Of a stretch of DNA of 64,000 nucleotides, positions 45,022 through 54,550 are shown one piece after another (position 1 is the first letter of the stretch; each line of letters opens with the position of its first letter). The notes below the pieces were generated by a model. That model was not told where the DNA came from and did not search any database. It was given only the letters and a program-made list of their open reading frames with translations. This DNA is from Psychrobacillus sp042885655 (lineage in GTDB: Bacteria; Bacillota; Bacilli; Bacillales_A; Planococcaceae), in NCBI RefSeq assembly GCF_042885655.1, contig NZ_JBHVRO010000002.1:62001-126000 (forward strand). Direction: 5' to 3'. Position numbers and translations under genes: made by a program.

Positions 45022-45621
45022 TTATACGATCAAATTATCAATTATCTTTAGGTAATCAATTCTTGGCGTATATCTTGGGGTAATCTCTATTGCTAGATCT
45101 TCAAACTCAGTTAAAGCAATAGATTTTCTACCTCCTGTATGCATTCTATCCCAAAACAATTCTAATTGTTCAAATGGAAGATAAAAATAACGATCAAATG
45201 CTGAAAAACGAACAAGTAAAAAACAAATGCCATGTTGTTTCATTACTTTTCTCATATGTTCCATTTGATGTGAATGAACATTCTTCAAAGGAAATGCTGT
45301 TCTATTTTCCGTTTCTTTTGCTTCAAAGTCAATATATTTCCCTCGGTACACACCATTAAAATCAGTTGTAGAAGGAGTTCTGTAATATGCTTCTCTAATA
45401 ACGGCACTGCTTCTACTTGGATAATCAACTTTTACTACTTGTATTGGAATTGGTTTTTTATAAATTACAGCTATATCATTTGAAAGATAAAAGTCATTAG
45501 CGTCACTTAACTCATCTTCCAACGTTTTACCCCTATTACTAAAAGAATAATCCTTTTTATTTATTCTTATTTGTTCTTTTTTTGGCGTGTATACTTTTCC
45601 GTTTGGATAATGAATAGCCAA
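45022..45621 (-). CDS. recU: Holliday junction resolvase RecU
   Basis: RecU cuts four-way DNA junctions in recombination and chromosome segregation. The 199-residue protein has SNRGKTLEDELSDAN, the catalytic segment TTDFNGVYRGKYIDFEAKET, and a C-terminal YTPRIDYLKIID. TTG (45621 on the minus strand) is chosen because GAGGTGAT overlaps the earlier GTG at 45630. It lies 21 bases before ponA, the conserved recU-ponA pair. Confidence 0.95.
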   Translation of the reverse strand: MAIHYPNGKVYTPKKEQIRINKKDYSFSNRGKTLEDELSDANDFYLSNDIAVIYKKPIPIQVVKVDYPSRSSAVIREAYYRTPSTTDFNGVYRGKYIDFEAKETENRTAFPLKNVHSHQMEHMRKVMKQHGICFLLVRFSAFDRYFYLPFEQLELFWDRMHTGGRKSIALTEFEDLAIEITPRYTPRIDYLKIIDNLIV

Positions 45622-45839
45622 GTAGATCACCTCTTTATGCTATTAGTTTATCACAAGTTAATTAGACGATAAGCTTACCGGTTTAGTTTCACTTACGAGC
45701 AAAATCTTAAAATATTATACTCCTACTATTTATTAGTTGCAAAGTGTTCTATCGAGTATATGACAATACTTAAATGTAGATAAACTCGAGTAAACGAGGT
45801 TTATATTCTTAATTTATAGGATATCAGGTTTTCAGAAGC

Positions 45840-46100
45840 TAATCACTCGCTTTACCCGGGAACAGGCTGATTTCCGCTGTAAGGACGCTTGAAAGCTGCG
45901 CAAGTTCGTCGAAGAAAATTAATTTTTCTATTCGCAAGGGCATTGTCTTGATTTGCTTGCTAATCCCCTAAGACATGCACTCTACCTATCCAATCAACAA
46001 TTCTAAAAAAGAAAGAATATAATTTGTCCAACTAATGAACTGTATTTTTTTTGCTTATCCATATGGCAAGCGGAACTAAAAAAATAAGGAGTATCCATCG
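45840..46100. repeat. Second dispersed repeat family, copy 1
   Basis: This gene-free stretch aligns by eye with 58105-58340. Shared landmarks are AGGCTGATTTCCGC-like opening, TCCAATCAACA/TCCAATTAACA, CTAAAAAAGAAAGAATATA-like sequence, AATGAACTGTA, GCAAGCGGAA and GTATCCA. A small hairpin (AGAGCTTC with GAAGCTTT) sits just after it near 46109-46142. I see no gene in 45631-46480. Confidence 0.65.
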
Positions 46101-46480
46101 AAAAAAGAGCTTCCGAAATGGTATCTTCAGAAGCTTTTAAAAGAGTGGGAAGTATTTTTTCTCTAATTATCCAAACACAAACGCATCATTTCCTCGCAAA
46201 TTTCAAGAGGGTGACTTGACAACATCCGCCAAAAGATGACCGAAAATGGGGATTTGGAAAACCAACTGTAATAGTGTAGCCAAAATTTTTTTTGACGAGT
46301 ATCCGCAGGAGCAGATGTTTCGTCCAAAGAACTTTGGAAATAGTCAGTCCATTTTGTCTTCAATTAGCTATGGCTATATGTCGACACTTCACTAGTTTTG
46401 TCCGTTTGAGAGAACGTTTGTCGTTAGGGAAGGTATTTACATAGAAAGAAGGAACATACTCTAAAAAGGGAGGAATTAGT

Positions 46481-46636
46481 ATGAATAAAATTGAACGTTT
46501 AATTGACCAATTGGAACTATTAGAGTATTTGTTGGAAAATCGTTTACATGACGAACAAGATAAATTTAAGGAGAACTTTAGTAAATCATCTTTTCAACTT
46601 CTAGCGAAGATTGAAAAAATTGAAAAAAAGTTATAA
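46481..46636 (+). CDS. Small helical hypothetical protein (51 aa)
   Basis: A 51-residue ORF with a strong site, GGGAGG (46468-46473), 7 bases before the ATG. The product is highly charged and predicted helical: KIERLIDQLELLEYLLENRL then KIEKIEKKL. Heptad-like leucines suggest a short coiled coil. It stands before yppE; B. subtilis has yppC and yppD there, but I do not recognise this as either. Function is unknown. Confidence 0.7.
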   Translation: MNKIERLIDQLELLEYLLENRLHDEQDKFKENFSKSSFQLLAKIEKIEKKL

Positions 46637-46711
46637 AGAATGTATGTTCGTTTGAAGCTAGTATTATGTTTTGGAATTTGCTAAACTATTACTAGAAGGC
46701 GAGGGATTACT

Positions 46712-47080
46712 TTGTCATTATTAAAATTAAGTACGCAGCTATTAAAAGAATGTGATGATTGTATCATCCGTTTTGAAACTTATAGAGAAATAGATAAAGA
46801 TCCAGATTTTTTTAATGACGTTAAACCACATGCATATCAAATTGATGCATTGTTACAAGAATGGGAAGAACTTGTTCGAAAGTGGATACAGACGAAACGT
46901 CCAAAATATGTTCATCCAACTCAGGTGGATTCTTTGGAAGAATCTATGAAGCAATTTATTGTTCAATCCTATTACAAAGGAACAAGTAAGAAGCGATTTT
47001 TAAAATCGGTTCACTCATCAAAATATACAATTGAAACAATTATACAAGCTATTAGGGAAGTGGGTGATGAGTTTGCATAA
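46712..47080 (+). CDS. yppE: YppE family protein (DUF1798)
   Basis: A 122-residue helical protein of unknown function. The segments LLKECDDCIIRFETYRE and VKPHAYQIDALLQEWEELV fit the YppE family. The start is TTG behind GAGGG (46701-46705). Its end overlaps the start of mrfA by 14 bases. The place between recU and the yprA-type helicase agrees with B. subtilis. Confidence 0.82.
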   Translation: MSLLKLSTQLLKECDDCIIRFETYREIDKDPDFFNDVKPHAYQIDALLQEWEELVRKWIQTKRPKYVHPTQVDSLEESMKQFIVQSYYKGTSKKRFLKSVHSSKYTIETIIQAIREVGDEFA

Positions 47081-49352
47081 GAAAAAAAGCATCAGACAAT
47101 TATTAGATGATTGGAAAATAGACGGAAATAGAAATAATAGAATTTTACATGTTCATTCAACAGAAGAAAAACAGGCAAAATATGCACCTTTTCCAGATAA
47201 AATGCATGTTTCAATACAAAAAGCATTAATTAGCCGCGGAGTGAAAAAATTATATATGCATCAAAGATTGGCCTTTGACACTGCATTATCTGGAAAATCG
47301 TATACAACAATTACTCCAACGGCTTCTGGAAAATCTCTGTGTTATCATCTTCCAGTACTTCAGTCTATTTTAGACGATCCTACCTCGCGAGCCATTTACT
47401 TATTCCCAACAAAAGCATTAGCACAAGATCAAAAAAGTGATTTAAACGCTCTTATTCAAGCTAGCGAGGAAGAGATTCTAAGTTTCACCTACGATGGGGA
47501 TACAGAGCCTGGAATTAGACAGAAAATTCGAAAGTCAGGTCATATTGTTTTAACAAATCCAGATATGCTCCATTCTGGAATACTTCCTCACCATACTAAA
47601 TGGGTGTCTTTATTTGAAAATTTAAAGTATATAGTGATAGACGAAATTCATACATATAAAGGTGTATTTGGTAGTCATGTTGCACATGTTATTAGGCGTT
47701 TACAAAGGATTTGTGCTTTCTATGGTAGTCATCCCCAGTTTATTTGTACCTCCGCAACTATTAAAAATCCAAAAGAACTTGCGGAATCATTAACAAATAC
47801 ATCGCATACATTAATCGATGATAATGGTGCACCTGCCGGTAGAAAACATTTTGTCTTTTATAATCCCCCAATAATTCATCCTGTTTTTAATGTGAGAAGG
47901 AGTGCAATATTAGAGGTAAGAGATTTAGCGCAGGAGTTATATGTTAATGGGATCCAAACAATTGTATTTGCTAAAAGCAGAGTTCGAGTAGAAATGCTTG
48001 TTACCTATTTACAAGCAATGGTAAGTAAAAAGATAAACGATCAATCAATTCGTGGTTATAGAGGCGGCTATTTACCATCTGAAAGAAGGACAATTGAAAA
48101 AGGTTTAAGAGAAGGAGTCATTCGAACTGTTGTAAGTACCAATGCACTTGAGTTAGGTGTAGATATAGGGCAATTACAAGCCTGCATTATGACTGGTTAC
48201 CCTGGAAATATTGCTAGTGCATGGCAACAAGCGGGTAGAGCAGGGAGAAGACAAGACGAAGCTCTAATAATATATGTTGCACAGTCTACAGCACTTGATC
48301 AATATGTTGTGAACCATCCAGAATACTTTTTAGGCCAATCTCCAGAAGAAGTGAGAATCCACCCTGATAATATGATTATTTTAATGGATCACTTAAAGTG
48401 CGCTGCCTTTGAGTTACCATTCACTGCTATGGATTTATATGCTGAATTTAATGTGCAGGATTTATTATCTTTCTTAGAAGAGGAAGGCGTATTATTAAAA
48501 ACAGCAGAGAAATGGCATTGGATGTCAGAAAGTTTCCCTGCAAGCAATATTAGTTTGCGATCTGCCTCTCAGGAAAACGTCGTTATTATTGATCAGTCAA
48601 TACCAGCAAAAACACGAGTAATTGGTGAGATGGACCAGTATAGTGCAATGACTCTTCTTCATGAAGAAGCAATTTATCTACATCAAGGAACCCAATTCCA
48701 AGTGGAAATACTAGATTGGGACGAAAAGAAAGCATTTGTAAGAGAAGTAGATGTAGATTATTTTACAGATGCCAATATTGCTATAGAGTTAAAGGTGTTG
48801 AGTGAGGATAAAGAAAAAGAAGCTAATTTTGGAACATTGCATTTTGGAGATATTATAGTGCTGGCACAACCAACCATATTTAAAAAAATTAAATTTGATA
48901 CGCACGATAATATTGGATCAGGAAAAATTCAATTACCTCCTATAGAATTGCATACTTCTTCTACATGGTTTAGCTTCAAGAAACCAGAAGATTGGACAGA
49001 AACTTTGCTATCGGATGCTATGACAGGGGTTGCTTATGCATTGCATTCTTTTATACCGTTGTTCATTCATTGTGATGCAAAGGACATTCATGTTGTCCCT
49101 CAAGTAAAATCTATAAATAAGGAAAAACCAACTTTTTATATATATGATAGTTATCCAGGTGGTATCGGTTTATCGGAAAGAATGTTTGATTTATGGAATG
49201 AATTAGTTCCAAAAGTAACGAAGCAAGTGGAAAATTGTTCATGTGCAAATGGATGTCCTGCTTGTATAGGTGCACAGGATGCATCGTTTAATTTGAAAAT
49301 AGAAGTATTGAAATTACTTTACTATCTACAGGTAACTAATAATGTCATATGA
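47067..49352 (+). CDS. mrfA: DEAD/DEAH helicase MrfA (YprA, DUF1998)
   Basis: MrfA is a superfamily-2 helicase that with MrfB repairs mitomycin C and related DNA damage in B. subtilis. The 761-residue protein has Walker A in TPTASGKSLCYHLP, box II VIDEIHTYKG, ICTSATI, and motif VI QQAGRAGRRQDEA. The C-terminal DUF1998 region holds four cysteines in CSCANGCPACIG. ATG 47067 is chosen; TTG 47073 is also possible. The mrfB start overlaps its end by 11 bases. Confidence 0.94.
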   Translation: MSLHKKKSIRQLLDDWKIDGNRNNRILHVHSTEEKQAKYAPFPDKMHVSIQKALISRGVKKLYMHQRLAFDTALSGKSYTTITPTASGKSLCYHLPVLQSILDDPTSRAIYLFPTKALAQDQKSDLNALIQASEEEILSFTYDGDTEPGIRQKIRKSGHIVLTNPDMLHSGILPHHTKWVSLFENLKYIVIDEIHTYKGVFGSHVAHVIRRLQRICAFYGSHPQFICTSATIKNPKELAESLTNTSHTLIDDNGAPAGRKHFVFYNPPIIHPVFNVRRSAILEVRDLAQELYVNGIQTIVFAKSRVRVEMLVTYLQAMVSKKINDQSIRGYRGGYLPSERRTIEKGLREGVIRTVVSTNALELGVDIGQLQACIMTGYPGNIASAWQQAGRAGRRQDEALIIYVAQSTALDQYVVNHPEYFLGQSPEEVRIHPDNMIILMDHLKCAAFELPFTAMDLYAEFNVQDLLSFLEEEGVLLKTAEKWHWMSESFPASNISLRSASQENVVIIDQSIPAKTRVIGEMDQYSAMTLLHEEAIYLHQGTQFQVEILDWDEKKAFVREVDVDYFTDANIAIELKVLSEDKEKEANFGTLHFGDIIVLAQPTIFKKIKFDTHDNIGSGKIQLPPIELHTSSTWFSFKKPEDWTETLLSDAMTGVAYALHSFIPLFIHCDAKDIHVVPQVKSINKEKPTFYIYDSYPGGIGLSERMFDLWNELVPKVTKQVENCSCANGCPACIGAQDASFNLKIEVLKLLYYLQVTNNVI

Positions 49353-50637
49353 AAAAAAACTTATGCAAATGAAGGGTCTTGTAAAAAAGAACATTATAAA
49401 AGAGCAACCAAAAGAAATAGAACCGAGCAATGAGGTTCCATTTTATACGAATGCATGGATGAATGCAGGATTAAAGTTAATTCAAAATGAACACGGATTA
49501 TTTTTTGTAAAAGAAACCTTTTACTCGGAACAGCATATACATGGAAATATTGCACTCAGCAAACTTTCAAGTGCGATAGCTTATATGCACAAAAACTATC
49601 CAAATCATCCACTCACAATAGATTCAAATTACTCTTTTACTTTTTATGATACTGAAACTACTGGTTTAAAAGGGACAGGTGTACTCATTTTTTTAAATGG
49701 ACTATTAAAAAAAGTAGATCAAGGTTTTCTGTTAAGTCAATTTGTACTTGCAGATCCTAGTCATGAAGCTGCATTTTTATATGCCTCAGATTTTTGGAAA
49801 GATGTACAAACTATTATTACGTATAACGGAAAAAGTTTTGATCTTCCGCAATTACAAACTCGTTGGACGATGAACCGAAACATACTACCAAAACTAATTC
49901 AACATGAACAAATTGACTTAATGCACTCCTCCAAAAGAATTTGGAAAGGTGAACTGGAGAGATTCAAGTTGAAACAAGTGGAAGAACAGAAGTTAGGTTT
50001 CGTAAGAAAAGATGATATCCCTGGTCATCTAGCTCCTATTATTTATTTTGATGCAGTCAAGAGTGGAAATCCAACTAACTTAATGAAAGTCCTTAAACAT
50101 AATGAATGGGATATTCTTTCCTTGATTACTTTGTATATATTGTCGGTGGACCTATTAAAAGAAGAAGAAGCTACGGAATCTGCCCTAACATATACGAATA
50201 TTGGAAAGTGGTTTAAAGATTTAAAAACAAAGGAAGCAAGTTTCGAGTGGTTTCAATTTGTAGTTAATCACTTTTCCAATAAAGATGCTTGCTTAGCTTA
50301 TTATTATGTAGGCTTACATTTAAAAAGAAACCAATTATTTGATGAAAGCATTCAAGCATTTCAAATGTCATTAAAGGAAATAGACGGGAAATATCGAGTG
50401 AAAGTTTATATTGAATTGGCGAAATTATATGAACATCAAAAGAAAAATTATGAATTAGCTTTGGAAATAACATTACAATGCACAGTCTATATGGAGAAAA
50501 TCGTAAGTGAATTGTCACCTTTAAAGCTATTAAGGCTAAAGCAAGATATTCAAAAAAGAAAAGTGAGAATAACTAGGAAATTAAATATTTCCCGGGAAAG
50601 CGCACAAGTTAACAAAAAGCGCGTTGTATTGCCTTAA
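49342..50637 (+). CDS. mrfB: Exonuclease MrfB (YprB) with TPR-like C terminus
   Basis: MrfB is the DEDDh exonuclease partner of MrfA. The 431-residue protein has the first acidic motif in TFYDTETTGLKGTG at about residue 97, ITYNGKSFDLPQLQTR as the second, and HNEWDILSLITLY as the last. The C-terminal 150 residues look like TPR helices (ASFEWFQFVVNHF, ESIQAFQMSLKEI). The start overlaps mrfA, so translation is likely coupled. Confidence 0.93.
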   Translation: MSYEKKLMQMKGLVKKNIIKEQPKEIEPSNEVPFYTNAWMNAGLKLIQNEHGLFFVKETFYSEQHIHGNIALSKLSSAIAYMHKNYPNHPLTIDSNYSFTFYDTETTGLKGTGVLIFLNGLLKKVDQGFLLSQFVLADPSHEAAFLYASDFWKDVQTIITYNGKSFDLPQLQTRWTMNRNILPKLIQHEQIDLMHSSKRIWKGELERFKLKQVEEQKLGFVRKDDIPGHLAPIIYFDAVKSGNPTNLMKVLKHNEWDILSLITLYILSVDLLKEEEATESALTYTNIGKWFKDLKTKEASFEWFQFVVNHFSNKDACLAYYYVGLHLKRNQLFDESIQAFQMSLKEIDGKYRVKVYIELAKLYEHQKKNYELALEITLQCTVYMEKIVSELSPLKLLRLKQDIQKRKVRITRKLNISRESAQVNKKRVVLP

Positions 50638-50662
50638 AATACTCCATTAATCGACATGGTTA

Positions 50663-50671
50663 TGCTATAAT
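50663..50671 (+). promoter_or_regulatory. Extended -10 promoter of gpsB
   Basis: TGCTATAAT (50663-50671) is an extended -10 element 37 bases before the gpsB start. No good -35 box is seen. Confidence 0.5.
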
Positions 50672-50707
50672 ACTGTTAGCGAATTGCAGATGGAAGGAAG
50701 ATATAAT

Positions 50708-51001
50708 ATGGAAATGAAATTAAAAGCTTCAGATATCCTAGAGAAAGAATTTAAAACAGGATTAAGAGGTTATAACCAAGAAGAAGTTGATATCTTTTTA
50801 GATGATATTATTCAAGATTATGAGGCATTTGAGAAACAAATTTCCCAACTTCAATTAGAAAACAAACAATTAAGAGATGAATTAGCAGATGTTCCTAAAA
50901 GAGTTCCACAAGCTCCACAAACAGGGGCAACTAATTTCGATATATTAAAAAGATTGTCTCATTTAGAAAAACATGTTTTTGGAAGTAAATTGTACGAATA
51001 A
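50708..51001 (+). CDS. gpsB: Cell division regulator GpsB
   Basis: GpsB is a DivIVA-like coiled-coil protein that links penicillin-binding proteins to the division site. The 97-residue protein has the N-terminal lipid/PBP-binding part with KEFKTGLRGYNQEEVDIFLDDI and a coiled coil (FEKQISQLQLENKQLRDEL). A Pro-rich linker follows, then a C-terminal trimerisation helix. ATG 50708 follows GGAAGGAAG (50692-50700). It precedes rnpB, as in B. subtilis. Confidence 0.95.
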   Translation: MEMKLKASDILEKEFKTGLRGYNQEEVDIFLDDIIQDYEAFEKQISQLQLENKQLRDELADVPKRVPQAPQTGATNFDILKRLSHLEKHVFGSKLYE

Positions 51002-51020
51002 TTATATTAATTCATTGGCA

Positions 51021-51049
51021 TTGTAACTAGTCCAAACATCGTTTATAAT
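51021..51049 (+). promoter_or_regulatory. Sigma-A promoter of rnpB
   Basis: TTGTAA (51021-51026) and TATAAT (51044-51049) with a 17-base spacer. Transcription would start near 51056-51057, where the P1 helix strand begins. Confidence 0.85.
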
Positions 51050-51056
51050 AGTAATA

Positions 51057-51461
51057 CCACTTATATATTCGGGCAATCGCTGCAATGCTAGACATTGTAG
51101 AGGAAAGTCCATGCTCACACAATTCTGCGATGAATGTAGTGTTCGTGCTTAGTGAAAAGATAAACTAAGGCAGCTAGATTAGCTGACGGCGGGATGAAGG
51201 CCTAAGTCCATTAGGATATGGCTGAAAATCTCTGAAAGTGCCACAGTGACGAAGCTGTATTGGAAACTTTACAGGTGGAACGAGGTAAACCCCACGAGTG
51301 AGAAACCCAAATTATGGTAGGGGCATTTTCTTGAAGGAATTGAACGGATAGAAGAACAGAAGAAATTCTGTAGATAGATGATTGCCATCTACATCGTACG
51401 AGGTAAAGCACCGTTTGAGTACCGTAGAGACAAAACATGGCTTATTGAATGTATGAGTGGC
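51057..51461 (+). ncRNA. rnpB: RNase P RNA, Bacillus (type B)
   Basis: This is the catalytic RNA that trims tRNA 5' ends. Conserved pieces are clear: GAGGAAAGTCCATGCTC, AGTGTTCGTGC, GTGCCACAGTGACGAAG, TGGAACG with AGGTAAACCCC, GAGAAACCCAAATT and GTAGATAGATGATTGCC. The first bases CCACTTATATATTC pair with GAATGTATGAGTGG at the end to form P1. The type B architecture is that of B. subtilis. The ends are set by P1 and may be off by a few bases. Confidence 0.96.
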
Positions 51462-51474
51462 TAAAATTAAATGA

Positions 51475-51507
51475 TTAAAAAGCTCTCCATTCTAGGAGAG
51501 CTTTTCT
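51475..51507 (+). terminator. Terminator of rnpB
   Basis: AAAAGCTCTCC (51477-51487) pairs with GGAGAGCTTTT (51494-51504). Confidence 0.88.
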
Positions 51508-51598
51508 ATTCTTATATAATAAATATCTTTAAATATAAAATACATAGTGAGGGAATGTAATTATTTTCTTAATCATTCGTGAAAGTAGGTATACTGTG

Positions 51599-53329
51599 AT
51601 GAAAAAAAAGCAACCACCAGATCAATTTTATTTGTATCCAAATAAATTAGTGGACGAAGTTTTTCATTCAACTACTGAAGGCATAATGATTACAGACCAT
51701 CTGATGAACATTTCACTTGTTAACTCTTCCTTTGAAATGGTTACTGGTTATTCGTTAGAAGAGGTTCGAGGGAAAAATCCACGAATTTTACAATCTGGAA
51801 AACAAGATCCAGAATTTTATACAAAAATGTGGGATGCAATAAAATCAAATGGTGTATGGCGTGGTGAGATTTGGAACAGAAGGAAAAACGGAGAAATTTA
51901 TCCAGAACACCTCTCTATCGCAAATATTTTAAATGATCAAGGTGAAGTTACGAACTATCTTGGAGTTTTCTCAGATATATCTCATAAAAAAACTGTAGAA
52001 AAAGAAATAGAAGAGCTTACTTTTACGGATCATTTAACAAATATTGCAAATCGAAATTCCTTTAATGAATCCTTAAGTGATCTTATTAATAGTTCTAAAC
52101 AATTCGATAATATACATGCTGTATTATTCATTGATTTAGATCGGTTCAAACAGTTAAATGAATCTGTTGGTAACGATACAGGAGATTTGATTTTGACCGA
52201 AGTTGCTAATCGAATTAATTCAATTGTTCATGAAAAAGATTACTTTGCAAGATATGGTGGAGATGAGTTTTTATTAACATTAAGTAATATTCAACATCAA
52301 AAAGAAGCTGCTAATTACGCAAAAACAATAATAAAGATGTTAAACAAGCCTTTTTATATAAATGGAGATGAAATATATATAACATCTAGTATAGGAATTA
52401 GTATTTATCCGCAAGATGGTATAAGTGCTGAAAAACTAATACATAAAGCAGATAAAGCTATGTATTTTGCCAAGCAAAATGGCCGAAACCAATATGCATT
52501 TTATTTTGAAGAATTAAAGCGTGATTCTAAAAGATTACTGTTTCTTGAATCAGAACTTAGAAAAGCTATTCAGAAAAAGGAATTCCATATTTATTATCAA
52601 CCGAAAATTTCAATAGAGAAACAGGAAATTATTGGTGTAGAGGCATTAGTAAGATGGCAAAATGATAAATTGGGGGCTGTATCTCCAGGAGAATTTATCC
52701 CTTACGCTGAAGAGACAGGGCTAATCATTCCATTGAGTGAAGTGATTATAGAAAAAGTTTGCTTGGATATTATTGAATGGCGAAATAAAGGGATGCATAA
52801 TCTTTTAGTTTCAGTGAACATTGCATCTTTACACTTTCAACAAGAAGACTTTATTGAAAGAATAAATGCAATCCTTATGCAATATAATTGTAGTCCAAAT
52901 CAATTGGAATTAGAGCTGACGGAACGGACAATTATGAACGATGCAGAGGGAATTGTCGAAAAACTAATCAAATTAAAGAAAATGGGTTTTAAAATTTCTG
53001 TTGATGATTTTGGTACTGGTTATTCTTCATTAGCTTACTTAAATCGATTTCCGCTTAATTATTTGAAAATTGATAGTAGCTTTGTAAAGCAAATAACATC
53101 ATTAAAAGATAAACAAGCTATTGTAGATTGCATAATTATGATGGCACATCGATTACATATTAAAGTTGTAGCAGAAGGTGTAGAAACAAAGGATCAGGTA
53201 AAGCTTTTAAAAGAAATGGATTGTGATATTATCCAAGGATATTATTATAGCAGACCAATTCCTAGTAATGAGCTATTGGATTTCTTTGAACTATGGGAAA
53301 TTCATAAGGAAGAAAGGAATGTACTATGA
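51599..53329 (+). CDS. PAS-GGDEF-EAL cyclic-di-GMP protein
   Basis: A 576-residue soluble protein. PAS at about 20-130 (TTEGIMITDHLMNISLVNSSF-like start), GGDEF domain at 140-305 with intact GGDEF (220-224), EAL domain from 315 with EAL at 348-350, ELTER and DDFGTGYSS. Both catalytic motifs look intact, so it could make and break c-di-GMP. The inhibitory RxxD site is replaced by HEKD before GGDEF. The start is ATG 51599 or GTG 51596. Its stop overlaps the next start (ATGA). B. subtilis has no such gene between rnpB and ypsC. Confidence 0.93.
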   Translation: MKKKQPPDQFYLYPNKLVDEVFHSTTEGIMITDHLMNISLVNSSFEMVTGYSLEEVRGKNPRILQSGKQDPEFYTKMWDAIKSNGVWRGEIWNRRKNGEIYPEHLSIANILNDQGEVTNYLGVFSDISHKKTVEKEIEELTFTDHLTNIANRNSFNESLSDLINSSKQFDNIHAVLFIDLDRFKQLNESVGNDTGDLILTEVANRINSIVHEKDYFARYGGDEFLLTLSNIQHQKEAANYAKTIIKMLNKPFYINGDEIYITSSIGISIYPQDGISAEKLIHKADKAMYFAKQNGRNQYAFYFEELKRDSKRLLFLESELRKAIQKKEFHIYYQPKISIEKQEIIGVEALVRWQNDKLGAVSPGEFIPYAEETGLIIPLSEVIIEKVCLDIIEWRNKGMHNLLVSVNIASLHFQQEDFIERINAILMQYNCSPNQLELELTERTIMNDAEGIVEKLIKLKKMGFKISVDDFGTGYSSLAYLNRFPLNYLKIDSSFVKQITSLKDKQAIVDCIIMMAHRLHIKVVAEGVETKDQVKLLKEMDCDIIQGYYYSRPIPSNELLDFFELWEIHKEERNVL

Positions 53330-54453
53330 CAAAATTTAAATTAGTAGCAACTTCAGCAATGGGGTTAGAATCGATCGTTGCAGATGAAGTCAAAGCATTA
53401 GGATATGAGACAACAACGGAAAATGGAAAAGTCTATTTTGAAGGTGATGAGAGAGCAATAGCTAGAGCTAATATATGGTTACGAGTAGCCGACCGTGTAA
53501 AAATAGTGGCAGCTCAGTTTCCTGTTAAGACTTTTGATCAGCTTTTTGAAAAAACAAAAGCAGTACAATGGGAAAAGTTTCTACCTGTAGATGCTGCATT
53601 TCCTGTTCAAGGGAAATCAGTCAAATCTACTTTATTTAGTGTTCCAGATTGCCAAGCAATTGTAAAAAAGGCTGTAGTAGAACGACTAAAATTAGCCCAT
53701 AAGCGCATTGGTTTTTTGGATGAATCAGGTGCTACTTATAAACTTGAAATTAGTATTTTAAAAGATATAGCCACCATTACAATTGATACCAGCGGGGCTG
53801 GCCTTCATAAACGCGGTTATCGCCAAGATCAAGGGGAAGCACCGTTAAAAGAAACACTTGCAGCTGCTCTTGTGAAAATTTCCAAATGGAACCCAGATCG
53901 TCCTTTTGTAGATCCATTTTGTGGTTCTGGAACAATTGCGATAGAGGCTGCTATGATTGGGCAAAATATTGCACCTGGATTTAACAGGGACTTTCACAGT
54001 GAAGCATGGTCATGGATGCCTAAGACAATATGGGAGGATGTAAGAGAGGAAGCAGAATCTCTTGCAAATTATGATCAAGATTTACAAATTATTGGTTCTG
54101 ATATTGATCATAAAATGGTTCAAGTTGCGGAAAAAAATGCATTTGAATCCGGATTTGCAGATATTATTAAGTTTAAACAAATGCAAGCAACTGACTTCTC
54201 TACGACATTAACTGATGGTGTCATGATTGGTAATCCTCCATATGGTGAACGAATTGGAGAAGTCGAAGAAATCGAGAAATTAATCAGTGACTTAGGATAT
54301 ATAATGGAAAAATATCCTTCTTGGTCCGTTTACATGTTGTCGTCAATGGAAAACTTCGAACAATTATATGGTAAAAGAGCAACAAAAAAACGAAAACTCT
54401 TTAATGGATTTATACGGACAGATTATTATCAATTCTGGGGTAAACGATCTTAA
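53326..54453 (+). CDS. ypsC: THUMP-domain 23S rRNA methyltransferase, YpsC (RlmL/RlmK-like)
   Basis: A 375-residue SAM-dependent RNA guanine methyltransferase. The N-terminal THUMP domain spans about residues 45-160. The catalytic part has the SAM motif VDPFCGSGTIAIEAAM near residue 200 and the target-base motif IGNPPYGERIG near 304, typical of N2-guanine enzymes. The start overlaps the preceding c-di-GMP gene by 4 bases, so the two are coupled. A terminator follows. Confidence 0.93.
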   Translation: MTKFKLVATSAMGLESIVADEVKALGYETTTENGKVYFEGDERAIARANIWLRVADRVKIVAAQFPVKTFDQLFEKTKAVQWEKFLPVDAAFPVQGKSVKSTLFSVPDCQAIVKKAVVERLKLAHKRIGFLDESGATYKLEISILKDIATITIDTSGAGLHKRGYRQDQGEAPLKETLAAALVKISKWNPDRPFVDPFCGSGTIAIEAAMIGQNIAPGFNRDFHSEAWSWMPKTIWEDVREEAESLANYDQDLQIIGSDIDHKMVQVAEKNAFESGFADIIKFKQMQATDFSTTLTDGVMIGNPPYGERIGEVEEIEKLISDLGYIMEKYPSWSVYMLSSMENFEQLYGKRATKKRKLFNGFIRTDYYQFWGKRS

Positions 54454-54497
54454 TAGAAGATTAATTTTAAAATGATGAGGACAAAAGTCTCAGTCTG

Positions 54498-54532
54498 ACG
54501 GAAGGGAATATCTCCTTTCCGTTCTTATTTTA
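54498..54532 (+). terminator. Terminator after ypsC
   Basis: ACGGAAGGGA (54498-54507) pairs with TCCTTTCCGT (54513-54522) with one G-T pair, followed by T-rich sequence. Confidence 0.8.
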
Positions 54533-54550
54533 TTTTGGAGGAGTTAATAT

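Noticed and set aside
46163..46363. 66-codon minus-strand frame (TTG start) between recU and the 51-aa gene
   Set aside because: The sequence looks somewhat protein-like, but an in-frame stop directly precedes a TTG with no ribosome binding site. It could be a decayed gene; support is too weak to list.
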